64,000 nucleotides of DNA from the NCBI GenBank assembly GCA_014155875.1, contig JACEFZ010011398.1, forward strand, positions 26,001 through 90,000. The letters are read 5' to 3'. Shown in pieces: positions 39,501 through 54,077 of the stretch (its first letter is position 1; the number at the start of each line of letters is the position of its first letter). The position numbers and the translations under genes were made by a program. The notes under the pieces are model-generated. The model was not told the DNA's origin and searched no databases. It saw nothing but the letters and a program-made list of their open reading frames with translations. Origin of the DNA: Cepaea nemoralis. Taxonomy: Eukaryota > Mollusca > Gastropoda > Stylommatophora > Helicidae.

Positions 39501-42500
39501 CTCTCTCACACTTGTGCGGATACCAACTACAGCTATAGCCACCTTGTCAACGAGCCAACCCTAGGCTGCTTGTCTGGAGAATATAGGCAACCTGTCTTCA
39601 ATGAGCATAAACGCGACATGTCTCCCAAGTTATCTCACCTGGATCTGGAGTGCTAGGGATCTGAACCCGGAACCACAATTGAAGACCAAAGTGGGTTAAC
39701 TCACCTACAGCAGCCACACTGCTGACATGTTCAATGATGACAGCAGATTCATGTAGAACCTCACACCTTCTATAACTATATTACAAGATTGTAACTGAAT
39801 TCTGGATTATGTTCTGTTTTATTTTCTCACTCACAATCAGCTCTTCACACTTGTTCTTTATTGTGAGCTCAGTGTATAAGTGGAGTGTGTGTTCTTTATT
39901 GTGAGCTCAGAGTATAGGTGGAGTGTGTGTTCTTTATTGTGAGCTCAGTGTATAAGTGGAGTGTGTGTTCTTTATTGTGAGCTCAGTGTATAAGTGGAGT
40001 GTGTGTTCTTTATTGTGAGCTCAGAGTATAGGTGGAGTGTGTGTTCTTTATTGTGAGCTCAGTGTATAAGTGGAGTGTGTGTTCTTTATTGTGAGCTCAA
40101 GAGTATAGGTGGAGTGTGTGTTCTTATTGTGAGCTCAGTGTATAAGTGGAGTGTGTGTTCTTATTGTGAGCTCAGAGTATAGGTGGGAGTGTGTGTTCTT
40201 TATTGTGAGCTTAGTGTATAAGTGGAATGTGTGTTCTTTATGTGAGCTCAGAGTATAGGGTTGAGTGTGTGTTACTTTATTGTGAGCTCAGGGTATAAGT
40301 GGAGTGTGTGTTCTTTATTGTGAGCTCAGAGAATAGGTGGAGTGTGTGTTCTTTATTGTGAGCTCAGTGTATAAGTGGAATGTGTGTTCTTTATTGTGAG
40401 CTCAGAGTATAGGTGGAGTGTGTGTTCTTTATTGTGAGCTCAGTGTATAGGTGGATTGTGTGTTCTTTATTGTGAGCTCAGATGTATAGGTGGAGTGTGT
40501 GTTTCTTATTGTGAGCTCAGTGTATAAGTGGAATGTGTGTTCTTTATTGTGAGCTCGAGAGTATAGTGGAGTGTGTGTTCTTTATTGTGAGCTCAGTGTA
40601 TAGGTGGAGTTGTGTGTTCTTTATTGTGAGCTCAGAGTATAGGTGGAGTGTGTGTTCTTTATTGTGAGCTCAGAGTATAGGTGGAGTGTGTGTTCTTTAT
40701 TGTGAGCTCAGTGTATAAGTGGAGTGTGTGTTCTTTATTGTGAGCTCAGTGTATAAGTGGAGTGTGTGTTCTTTATTGTGAGCTCAGAGTATAGGTGGAG
40801 TGTGTGTTCTTTATTGTGAGCTCAGTGTATAAGTGGAGTGTGTGTTCTTTATTGTGAGCTCAGAGTATAGGTGGAGGTGTTGTTCTTTATTGTGAGCTCA
40901 GTGTATAAGTGGAGTGTGTGTTCTTTATTGTGAGCTCAGTGTATAAGTGGGAGTGTGTGTTCTTTATTGTGAGCTCAGAGTATAGGTGGAGTGTGTGTTC
41001 TTTATTGTGAGCTCAGTGTATAAGTGGAGTGTGTGTTCTTTATTGTGAGCTCAGAGTATAGGTGGTGTGTGTTCTTTATTGTGAGCTCAGTGTATAAGTG
41101 GAATGTGTGTTCTTTATTGTGAGCTCAGAGTATAGGTGGAGTGTGTGTTCTTTATTGTGAGCTCAGTGTATAATTGGAGTGTGTGTTCTTTATTGTGAGC
41201 TCACAGTATAGGTGGAGTGTGTGTTCTTTATTGTGAGCTCAGTGTATAAATGGAGTGTGTGTTCTTTATTGTGAGCTCAGTGTATAAGTGGAGTGTGTGT
41301 TCTTTATTGTGAGCTCAGAGTATAGGTGGAGTGTGTGTTCTTTATTGTGAGCTCAGTGTATAAGTGGAGTGTGTGTTCTTTATTGTGAGCTCAGAGTATA
41401 GGTGGAGTGTGTGTTCTTTATTGTGAGCTCAGTGTATAAGTGGAGTGTGTGTTCTTTATTGTGAGCTCAGAGTATAGATGGAGTGTGTGTTCTTTATTGT
41501 GAGCTTAGTGTATAAGTGGAATGTGTGTTCTTTATTGTGAGCTCAGAGTATAGGTGGAGTGTGTGTTCTTTATTGTGAGCTCAGTGTATAAGTGGAGTGT
41601 GTGTTCTTTATTGTGAGCTCAGAGAATAGGTGGAGTGTGTGTTCTTTATTGTGAGCTCAGTGTATAAGTGGAATGTGTGTTCTTTATTGTGAGCTCAGAG
41701 TATAGGTGGAGTGTGTGTTCTTTATTGTGAGCTCAGTGTATAGGTGGAGTGTGTGTTCTTTATTGTGAGCTCAGAGTATAGGTGGAGTGTGTGTTCTTTA
41801 TTGTGAGCTCAGAGTATAGGTGGAGTGTGTGTTCTTTATTGTGAGCTCAGTGTATAAGTGGAGTGTGTGTTCTTTATTGTGAGCTCAGTGTATAGGTGGA
41901 GTGTGTGTTCTTTATTGTGAGCTCAGAGTATAGGTGGAGTGTGTGTTCTTTATTGTGAGCTCAGTGTATAAGTGGAGTGTGTGTTCTTTATTGTGAGCTC
42001 AGAGTATAGGTGGAGTGTTGTTCTTTATTGTGAGCTCAGTGTATAAGTGGAGTGTGTGTTCTTTATTGTGAGCTCAGTGTATAAGTGGAGTGTGTGTTCT
42101 TTATTGTGAGCTCAGAGTATAGGTGGAGTGTGTGTTCTTTATTGTGAGCTCAGTGTATAAGTGGAGTGTGTGTTCTTTATTGTGAGCTCAGAGTATAGGT
42201 GGAGTGTGTGTTCTTTATTGTGAGCTCAGTGTATAAGTGGAATGTGTGTTCTTTATTGTGAGCTCAGAGAATAGGTGGAGTGTGTGTTCTTTATTGTGAG
42301 CTCAGTGTATAATTGGAGTGTGTGTTCTTTATTGTGAGCTCACAGTATAGGTGGAGTGTGTGTTCTTTATTGTGAGCTCAGTGTATAAGTGGAATGTGTG
42401 TTCTTTATTGTGAGCTCAGAGTATAGGTGGAGTGTGTGTTCTTTATTGTGAGCTCAGTGTATAAGTGGAGTGTGTGTTCTTTATTGTGAGCTCAGAGTAT

Positions 42501-43945
42501 AGGTGGAGTGTGTGTTCTTTATTGTGAGCTCAGAGTATAGGTGGAGTGTGTGTTCTTTATTGTGAGCTCAGTGTATAAGTGGAATGTGTGTTCTTTATTG
42601 TGAGCTCAGAGTATAGGTGGAGTGTGTGTTCTTTATTGTGAGCTCAGTGTATAGGTGGAGTGTGTGTTCTTTATTGTGAGCTCAGTGTATAGGTGGAGTG
42701 TGTGGTCTTGATAGTGAGCTCAGTGTATAGGTGGAGTGTGTGTTCTGTATTGTGAGTTAAGAGTATAGGTGAATGTGTGCAAGAAGACACCATAATTCTT
42801 CTTTAAGGACCTATTTAGCTTATTTAGTTTGGTACAAAGGTGTGCATCGAGGCAACTAGACTGCCCTGTATTAAGTCTGTCTGTCCTGTGGGCCAGTCTG
42901 ATCAACTTGTCTCATATCACACGATCATTGTTCCAGTTTCCAATTCTATTGGGACAAACCCCATGGAATATTCATCTGAATTAATGAGCCAAGTTTAGTA
43001 CCAGCCAACTTTAGGATGAGCCAACTTTAGGACGAGCCAACCTTAGGAGACTGTCGGTCTTTACCAGACTAGTTAATTCTGTCTTTAGTATAGTTTTTCC
43101 CCTGAAGCACCACACTAGTAAATATTGCACTACAAATATAACTGACGGACACATGGCAGCAATCATGAAATTAATATACATGCAAGTAATACAGAACACA
43201 CCTGTCATGTTAATGTTGACCCACTAAACATCTGATGATTATTTACACAATACTGTATGTGCACCTCACAGTTACATAACTATTATCTACTGATTATTTA
43301 TATGATACTGTATGTGCATCTCACATAGTTACATGACTATTATCTACTGATTATTTATATGATACTGTATGTGCACCTCACAGTTACATAACTATTTTCT
43401 ACTGATTATTTATATGATACTGTATGTGCATCTCACATAGTTACAAGACTATTATCTTGAAAAAAAAAAAACATCCACCCAGCACGTGAAATGAGAATGT
43501 AAAATTTGAGATGACATAAATCTTGGGAGGAGAGAATAAACATTGTCAGAGGACATGAACTCTGAGGAATACAACTTGGGAGAAGTTGACATAAAATTTG
43601 AGAGGACATGAAATCTGAGAAGAAAGAATATCTCTCCTGGAAGGAAGGGCATGAAACTGGTGAGGATAGAACAGGGAACTCACTGTGCCCTTTCTGCAGC
43701 TGGATTGTTCAAGTAGGCAGTAGGACTTCTGTTGATGTTGGAGTCCAGTAGCTCACCAATGTTGACATAGATGTCTGCTGGTCGCAGAGAGTCGTGGGCT
43801 TGTCTGATGCTCTGACAGATGACAGGGAGAACATCAAACACACAAACCAGGTGAACAAAGATAACATTTGCATTACCTACTAACCATAGCTCAACACTGT
43901 GTTAAATTAACAAAGATATACAAACCCACATCAACACAGTCGTGG

Positions 43946-44007
<62 letters not shown>

Positions 44008-47000
44008 CCAGTAACATAAGTCACAAATAGATCTAATATTGCAGTTGGAGACAGAAAACAGAATAGTAAATCTAGACAGTGCAGCAAAGCAAGCATTATC
44101 AGATATGTGGCTGGTAGCTTCCCGACAGTAGTTCCGCAGTCCAGACTGGAAGAGGACAGGCTACTAATGAATGTCATAACTGAAAAGGACCTGACAGCAT
44201 CCTTACCAAAGGTACTACCAATGCCTGTCATCCCATTCCCCCCCCCCCCCCCCCCCACCCCCCCCCGACACATATGTACTCAATATACCCCATCTGGTGA
44301 GACCCTGTCCGTGGTGCACACACATGGCTCAATATACGTGATAATATGCTTGGTTAGGTGGTTGGCTGGCTGGCTGATTGGTTGGCTGGATGATTGGTTG
44401 GCTGGCTGGCTGATTGTTTGGCTGGCTGGATGACTGGGTGGCTGGCTGATTAGTTGGCTGGCTGATTGGTTGGCTGGCTGGCTGATTGGTTGGCTGGTTG
44501 ATTGGTTGGCTGGCTGGCAGATTGGTTGGCTGGATGAATTGGTTGGCTGGCTGGCAGATTGGTTGGCTGGATGGCTTGTTGGTTGGCTGGTTAGCTGGGT
44601 GGTTTGTTGGCTGGCTGATGGTTGCTTATTTGTTGGTTGGCTGGTTGAGTACTGTATATGATCAAGTTGTTGACTGCTGTAGGAATTAATGGAATCAGCA
44701 ATAGTTGATGACTAGATCCCTGGCAGACATTGCAAGTAAAGTCGTGGGCTCACACACTACACGGATGACATCCGCCATAACCATTGACAATTATAGTGAT
44801 TATATGGCAATTTTTACAGCAAGCTAGGTCTGTAGTTTTTGGTAGACTGCATCACAGCCATGATCATAGTCAATTTTCCCATCATTAGCCACACAGATAT
44901 GACCGTAGTCAATTCTGCCATCAACAGCCACACAAATGATTCCAGAAAGAAGCATAGAGAGGTGAAGGGACATCATGGTCAGTGTGTGACCTGACCCCAG
45001 AATACCAGCATCTCGCTATAACTTTTCAGTAATAACAAATATCAACTATATCACATGGTGTGTTTACGATACCAGACCCCAGCACACCAGCAACTTGCTA
45101 TAACATTTCAATAATATCAAATATAATTAACTATATCACACGGTGTGTTCAAGATACCAGTTAGCAAACACTGTAGCCAAAACGACAGATCACCAGACGA
45201 CAGAACAGAAGCCCAACCTGAACCACTCCTGCCACCAGTGCCTGGAAGCCCTGGTGGTTGAAGCCAAAAGCTGTCAGATCATACAGCAGGTACTGACTGA
45301 AGCCGCCAGCTCCGGAGTGTGTGTGGGTGCCACTGATGACCACGTTCCTGTCTGTGTACAGGTTCCCATAGAGTGTGTTCAGCGCCTTCACCACCTGGAG
45401 CAACACCACGGCACAAAGAAACTATGATGGGAAACAAATATCTCAACAACATACAAGTAAACTATTCGTGCCCTGGCTCTGTTCAGTGAAACACAAGAGA
45501 GTAAGTAACAATCACTTCAGTACACATCATCAGCAATACTCCATGTGGATCACATGTTCACCTGGTTTCCTACAATGAAGGTATAATTTCACCAACAGTG
45601 TTGTGCCTATTCTTGGCTGCTGTTGTCTTCAAGGAAGCACTGTCCCCTGCTGGCCCACATGCCATGTCAAATGTCTGCCCACTGTCCTCTGCTGGCCCAC
45701 ATGCCATGTCAAATGTCTGCCCACTGTCCCCTGCTGGCCCACATGTCATGTTAATTGTCTGCTCACTGTCCCCTGCTGGCCCACATGTCATGTCAAATGT
45801 CTGCCCACTGTCCCCTGCTGGCCCACATGTCATGTCAAATGTCTGCCCACTGTCCCCTGCTGGCCCACATGTCATGTCAAATGTCTGCTCACTGTTGCCT
45901 AGAGGTTCAGGCCATAGACTAGACAGACATTCAGTGGCATATTCCCATGCAGGGACAAATCTTACAATGTTATTATTTTATCTTCATCGATGCTTGGGAG
46001 TTTATGCACTGGTGAAACACTCCATTTGTGTGCCTGGGCAAGTTAGTGTAAGAGGAAACAAATGAGCAGACGGGCTTGGCTGCTTTGGGGAGAAGAGGAG
46101 CAATGGAGCGGTCTGACGTCCTGAACAGGGTCAGGGAGGTAGGGTGTGTAAATGACTTCAGGGATGGGTGAGATTCTGTAAGTCCGACCAGACTGCAAGG
46201 ACATCAAGTATAGCTAGAAAATAGCGCTGTGTATGAGACAAACAAGTTAGGTCAACCAACATATAACTGGCATCATCAGTCACCACATGCTGTGGGAGAT
46301 CATGGGGAGAGACAAACAAGAATGGTCAACCAACATATAACTGGCATCATCAGTCACCACATGCTGAGGGAGATCATGGAGAGAGACAAACAAGAATGGT
46401 CAACCAACATATAACTGGCATCATCAGTCACCACATGCTGAGGGAGATCATGGGGAGAGACAAACAAGAATAGTCAACCAACACATAACTGGCATCATCA
46501 GTCGCCACAAGCTGAGGGAGATCATGGGGAGAGACAAACAAGAATAGTCAACCAACATATAACTGGCATCATCAGTCGCCACATGCTGAGGGAGATCATG
46601 GGGAGAGACAAACAAGAATAGTCAACCAACATATAACTGGCATCATCAATTGCCACATGCTGAGGGAGATCATGGGGAGAGACAAACAAGAATAGTCAAC
46701 CAACACATAAATGGCATCATCAGTCACCACATGATGAGGGAGATCATGGGGAGAGACAAACAAGAATAGTCAACCAACATATAACTGGCATCATCAGTCG
46801 CCACATGCTGAGGGAGATCATGGGGAGAGACAAACAAGAATAGTCAACCAACACATAACTGGCATCATAAGTCACCACATGCTGAGGGAGATCATGGGGA
46901 GAGACAAACAAGAATAGTCAACCAACACATAACTGGCATCATCAGTCGCCACATGCTGAGGGAGATCATGGGGAGAGACAAACAAGAATAGTCAACCAAC

Positions 47001-49238
47001 ACATAACTGGCATCATCAGTCGCCACATGCTGAGGGAGATCATGGGGAGAGATTCTGAGCTCTTACAGACTGAATGGTTCCATGTTCATTGAGGATGATC
47101 TGTTGATTAAATAACTAATAATACGATAATCAAGAGTTTACACATCATGAATCAAGAGTTTACACATCATGAATCTCATTACTGTGCCATAGAGGATGTG
47201 ATATATTTTCACAAAACGTAGCATCGCATTAAATAAATCCAGGACAACAAAATCGGAGTTCACCGAAACAGAATTGGTTTGTTCCACAATTGTACGATCC
47301 AAGATTTAATATACCCGTTGTCAATGAAAAACGTTCACTGGGAAAGGACCGTATTAATAGCAGCGTGCAGAGCGACATGGCCTGTTTGTTCATCAGTCAG
47401 CATGAGACATAAGAACTGAAGCAGCGGAAGGAGTGAGAGAGTATCAAAATTCACTAGAAAAGAAAATCCTCAGCCTATGAAATCGCTGTGAGAAATTGCA
47501 TTTCATTCAGATCATGAAACGTGTTGACATGTTGAGGTCATTCTGATAAATAAGGTAAACACCACATTTAATTCAGTTAAATTTTAGTTAGTTGTGAGCC
47601 TGTTTTCCCAGAAGAGAGTTGGTAAGTAGACTTGGTGAACACGTGTGGTGAACTAAGGAGTTAATTTAATTGGTATAGTTTATAGATAAACTATTAATTA
47701 AGAATACCCATAATGAATTTATTTTCTCCCAGCTAAACAACTTAGTTAATGTATAAAACATTAGACACATGTTATACATTTTATTTCTTAAGCATGAAAC
47801 TGAATCTACAATGAATTAGAGTGACTTAAGGAAATTCAGAATTCTTAGTACAGTGGTAAGGACATAATGTTTATGGCCCACTGGTAAGATTAAAAACTAG
47901 TTTACATGTGCCAGCACTAATAGAGAATTTAGTGGAATGTGTATAGTCAAGTAGATTGAGCACATTAGTCAGTAGATTTATTTTTTTACATGAGCACATG
48001 GACAAACAAATAGTTTTCTTATAATTCATGAACCCATGAGAACCAGATTCTACAGGTATCATAAGTTGTGTGATGGTACAGAACACATTGGGTAAGGCAA
48101 ATAGGTAGACATGGCTGTTAACCATGGGCAATAATAATATTTGTGCCTCATAATAGTGCGTAACCAACCGCCATGCAAAAAGTATTTTAATTCATAATGC
48201 CTGAATGTGAATTGGATATATCACCTAAAGTGTATGTATTTTATGAGAACATGTGAGAACTCCTGGATTTCCTGTTGCTAAATCCTGGGGGAATTGCATA
48301 AGTGTGTCTAATGATCACAATGATCACTATGTCATTGCTGATAGCATTTCTGTGAGGATTCATGTGTGATTTCATCATTGTTAAACAGATGTGAATGTAT
48401 CATTTGATAAAACACACCAGCATGCATGACTACAAGTTAGGTTGAAGGATGAGATTCCCTTGTAATGTCATTCTTGGTGAATCTGTGAATGTATTCTGTG
48501 TAAAGCACCTACATATGCATGATTGTCATCCATACAGATATGATTGTGTCTGATGAATAGGTGAGATCTCATTGTGATGCCATATGGTGTAAACATGTTA
48601 TGTTGTCATTTGGAAATCACATAAGTACCCACCTTACATGACAGTATGAAGGATGTGTGATGAATGATTCCTATATGATTCCCACTACCAATATGAATGT
48701 GTCTATGGACTGAGTGAAATTATCATACATACATATGAATGATGTCAGAGAGAGTGAAGTGACCTCACATGCACAGAGGGATATGTTGACTGATGCATGA
48801 GGAAATTGGGTGAGTGAGTGAAGTTACATGCTGAGAGAGAGGGAGTATAAGCCAACAGTCAATCTCATGATAGCCGGCAACTTTGATGTGGAATGCCATG
48901 CCTATCACCAGAGAAATGCTTCGGTGTACCCCATAAACTAAAAAAACAATTTAGTATACTCCGGCGCATAACACCACTTTGTATAAAATATCATTCATAT
49001 CCCTATCATCTAGTTTTGTGCGCTCAGCACGACACAAACCATATCATGCATTACGCATAGCACCAGCATCTGTGTTTGTAATTTAAGCAAAATCCCACTT
49101 TGTAGTTCATGTTAACACATATGATCTATTGTGATGATAACAATGTACTACCAAAATAATGATGATGATTGTAATGACAATGTAATAATGATGATAATAA
49201 TAATGATAATGAATGTGATTACAATGATTATAAAAACC

Positions 49239-49297
<59 letters not shown>

Positions 49298-52200
49298 AAT
49301 AATGATAATGATTGTAATTACAATGATTATAAAAACCATGATGATGATGATGATAATAATCAATATTACATCCATGAGAATGGAAGAAATCTTCTCACTT
49401 GAAGCATTTAATGAAGAAGAATACACCTGAATGCTATACAAGAATAATACCAGAATGTACTTATCTTGTTTATAAGCAAATACTCATGGAAATGGGAACT
49501 GATTTTAAAAGCTCTTAATGTATATGACCCTTTTCTTGAATAGGAAAAGATGAAGTAGAGAACAAAACTAGATACAGAAGAGAATGGTCAACATAATTGT
49601 TAAATTCCCAATCACTCAAGGTATTACTTCTATAAACCTGAGGACAGGCATAGGTGATGATGAAACTGCACATCTGCTAGTTAAACCTTGAACACTTGAT
49701 AGTGGAAGATTGGATTGAGAGCAAACAACTATGTTGGTGATAACTACAATTGGAAACACCAAGACTATCTTTCTTCTCTGTTTATTTTCTCTAAGAACAG
49801 GATTCATTTTATTGTTTTCACTGGTTATATTCTTAGGTTTTTACATGTAAATTCTAATGTCATATTTCTGATATTATTAGAATTATGTGATTGATGGAAT
49901 TTCAGGTAGTTGTCTTATTCATGTCAATCCAGACCTGACTTGGTGAAGATTGAATGCAGCACCTGTTGAGTGAGCACATGGTTGAGTGATGCCCTTGATA
50001 GAGTAGCGCAGAAACTTATCTACCTGCAACCATTCCATTTGTCTCATAGGAGAGGTAATCTTTATTTAAACCTGTACCTGCCAAAACAAAGGAATAAAAC
50101 CAAGAGCCAACTTACGTTCTACTACACCCAGGAACACGAATACTACAATTGATGATAGCCAGAGTGATTCCCAAAGCTGGAAGTGGAGAATCCTGATTGG
50201 AGACAGTTCTTTTTTTTTTCAGATCATCCAGGCCAGTAAAAGATTAGCATTACAGGCCACTGGGAAAAATATAACTGTTAATATCTACCTTATCATGGGC
50301 ACATCAATTCTGTAATATTTAATGTATATGTATATGTCCTTATTTTATGACAGGAAATTGTAATTTTGAATGCAATTTACAAAATCCATATTTGTGTTTA
50401 TTAAATCATAAAAACTGAGGTCATGTCATGTATTGATTGTATTTTACTTGTCATAGTCAAACTGTTTTAAATTACCCTAGATAGAATTAATTAGTTGGTA
50501 GAGGAGAGGCAAGGAACCACTTAAGGAATAAATTGGGTATAAAAGGGAGTACAACTCTTTCAGTATTTCCTAAAGGTATTCCTTGGTTCTCTAAAACTCT
50601 ATTTCTGGTCTCAACAATTGAGTCAGTACAGCTAAATTAATTTAACGGGCAGGATCACATTGGGAAAAATGATTTTTCATCATTTATCTCTGTGGGGTTG
50701 AGCCATCAAACACATACATAACCGACAGAGGACTTCGGTTGTTGAACACAATCTGGGCTATTTCCACTCATATTATTACTTCAGCTTCAAAATCTGCAAT
50801 GTTTGTTTATTATGACATATTCACAATTTAGAAGTTCCCACAATGATCAATTGTAAATGATCTCAGCACTGCATTACTATTGTAATCATAATCATTTTAT
50901 AAGTTACACGACTGCCATTATCTCCGCTGTGATAGAGACAATAAAGAAGAACATGTCTATAAGTATGCACCCATACAAACTGGTGTCTCATGGCTGAATG
51001 ACAAGTATTCACATACCAATGAATTACTTAGCTTGAAATATTATACTTATTACTGTATATTTCTTCTTTTACAATATGAGAATGCCATTTTTAATCTTTG
51101 CTTTTAATATGTGATTAACATTTACACTGAGGCCAAAGATTGGGGTAGCAAATGATTTCTTCTTCAAGGACAGATAAGAAAATGTAGGAGATGTTAAAAA
51201 ATAGAACAGTTAGCCAGGAGACCTTCTTATCTGTGTCTGCAAACACAAACTGTGGCCAGGCCAGGCGTGGTATCAAGTGTAGATATTCAGTCTTCTGTAT
51301 GTATTCCCCCAGTCCTTGAATCACAAGGCATTCATAACAGTACTAGAATCACAAGGCATTCATAACAGTACTAGAATCACAAGGCATTCATAACAGTACT
51401 AGAATCACAAGGCATTTATAACGGTACTAGAATCACAAGGCATTCAGTAACTATCATATATAGTACTGGCTGTCTTATCAGCAAAAATGACTTTTCGTCT
51501 TCTTCATCATCTGTGTTTTGTTCGTGTAGAGGCTAGAACCTCAACATCCCATATTGTATTGGTTTCCAAACTCACAGGATTCCATGTATCTTCAGAGTTC
51601 CAACTCAATCTCACCTATCAGCAGGTGGTCACCTGAACCCATATCCACACATCTAAAAGCTTCCACTCATGTAGAGATGATCTACATTGAAATACAGACA
51701 TCATCTGTATGATTGTCTGACCTGATCTAAAAGCTTCCACATCATGTAGAGAAGATCTACATTGAAATATAGACATCATCTGTATGATTGTCTGACCTGA
51801 TCTAAAAGCTTCCACTCATGTAGAGATGATCTACATTGAAATACAGACATCATCTGTATGATTGTCTGTCCTGTTGTCCTTATAATTTGCTGGTGCATAA
51901 AGCTGGGTCACATTCAAGCTTACCCACTTTTGTGCTTCCACATGTTGCTGCCACTGTTCTAGAACTCACTGTCATCCACTCCACTGCTGCTGTCTTTACC
52001 TAGCCTAGACAGCATCAGGGTCACTCCTTAACTGGAGGGAGGAGGGAATATCTTCCACTGTATGACCCTATAACAACATCATCATATCTGTGTCTAGAAA
52101 ACTCATGCTGACTAATTTCCATTCTGCCTCCCACAATCCAAACAAAAACATGCTGATCCTATAATATCTAATTTCCCCTACCACCTGTGCCGGCCTACTT

Positions 52201-54045
52201 CCATCCCATTGCACACAATGCAAAAATGCCAGTTCTATGATATCTAATGTCTCCTACCACCTGTGCTATTTCTTCCAATGCATACACAGCCCGATAACCC
52301 ACAGATGAAACTGTAGCTGTATTCATGTAATAAAGCATACCTGATGTTTAACTGCACCAGGGCCCCAACATGCATCAATGCTGACGAACACAGCTCGGGG
52401 TGAGGTCAGGTTCGTGGCGAATATGAAAGCTCGACTGAACTCCCTCATGTGGATACCATGGCTGGTCTGTCCTGGGTTGGCATAGCCCATCTAGATCACA
52501 ATATAATCCACAGAAACCAATGTAGTTATTATAAACTGGCTGTTTAAAACACCACAAGGCAAGAATCAATATATTTCAACAACATGAAAACAATCAGATA
52601 GACCATGTCACATACTGCAAAACATTGTAAATTCAGAAATCATAAATACATGTGTTTTATTTATAATTTGATACAACACAATGTATTCCTTTAGTGAAAT
52701 TATAACTGTACTAACCTTTTGAGGGGATGATGTAATGAAACAAATACACGATCAACTTAAAACAACAGTAAACCAAACATTCTTTGCTGCTGAACCAATG
52801 ATCAGATATAAAACCATACGGATACCTACTGTAAACCAAACATTCTTTGCTGCTGAACCAATGATCAGATATAAAACCATACGGATATCTACTGTAAACC
52901 AAACATTCTTTGCTGCTGAACCAATGATCAGATATAAAACCATCCTGATACCTACAGTAAACCAAACATTCTTTGCTGCTGAACCAATGATCAGATATAA
53001 AACCATACGGATACCTACTGTAAACCAAATATTCTTTGCTGCTGAACCAATGGATATAAAACCACACCGACACCTACTGTAAACCAAATATTCTTTGCTG
53101 CTGAACCAATGATCAGATATAAAACCATACGGATACCTACTGTAAACCAAACATTCTTTGCTGCTGAACCAATGATCAGATATAAAACCATACCGACACC
53201 TACTGTAAACCAAATATTCTTTGCTGCTGAACCAATGATCAGATATAAAACCATACGGATATCTACTGTAAACCAAATATTCTTTGCTGCTGAACCAATG
53301 ATCAGATATAAAACCATACGGATACCTACTGTAAACCAAACATTCTTTGCTGCTGAACCAATGATCAGATATAAAACCATACAGATACCTACTGTAAACC
53401 AAATATTCTTTGCTGCTGAACCAATGGATATAAAACCACACCGACACCTACTGTAAACCAAATATTCTTTGCTGCTGAACCAATGATCAGATATAAAACC
53501 ATACGGATACCTACTGTAAACCAAACATTCTTTGCTGCTGAACCAATGATCAGATATAAAACCATACTGATATCTACTGTAAACCAAATATTCTTTGCTG
53601 CTGAACCAATGATCAGATATAAAACCATACGGATATCTACTGTAAACCAAATATTCTTTGCTGCTGAACCAATGATCAGATATAAAACCATACGGATATC
53701 TACTGTAAACCAAACATTCTTTGCTGCTGAACCAATGATCAGATATAAAACCATACGGATACCTACTGTAAACCAAACATTCTTTGCTGCTGAACCAATG
53801 ATCAGATATAAAACCACCCCGATACCTACAGTAAACCAAACATTCTTTGCTGCTGAACCAATGATCAGATATAAAACCACCCCGATACCTACAGTAAACC
53901 AAACATTCTTTGCTGCTGAACCAATGATCAGATATAAAACCACCCCGATACCTACAGTAAACCAAACATTCTTTGCTGCTGAACCAATGATCAGATATAA
54001 AACCACCCCGATACCTACTCCATCTATGAAAGAACTAATGTCCCC

Positions 54046-54077
<32 letters not shown>

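Noticed and set aside
44107..44433. 108-codon plus frame ending in Trp/Leu/Gly repeats
   Set aside because: It crosses a C-run and a TGGC simple repeat; compositional artefact.
47871..48167. 98-codon minus frame in intron 2
   Set aside because: No motif and AT-rich composition like its surroundings; expected by chance in this length of DNA.
49131..49430. Met-rich / Ile-rich frames
   Set aside because: Translation of an ATG/GAT trinucleotide repeat.
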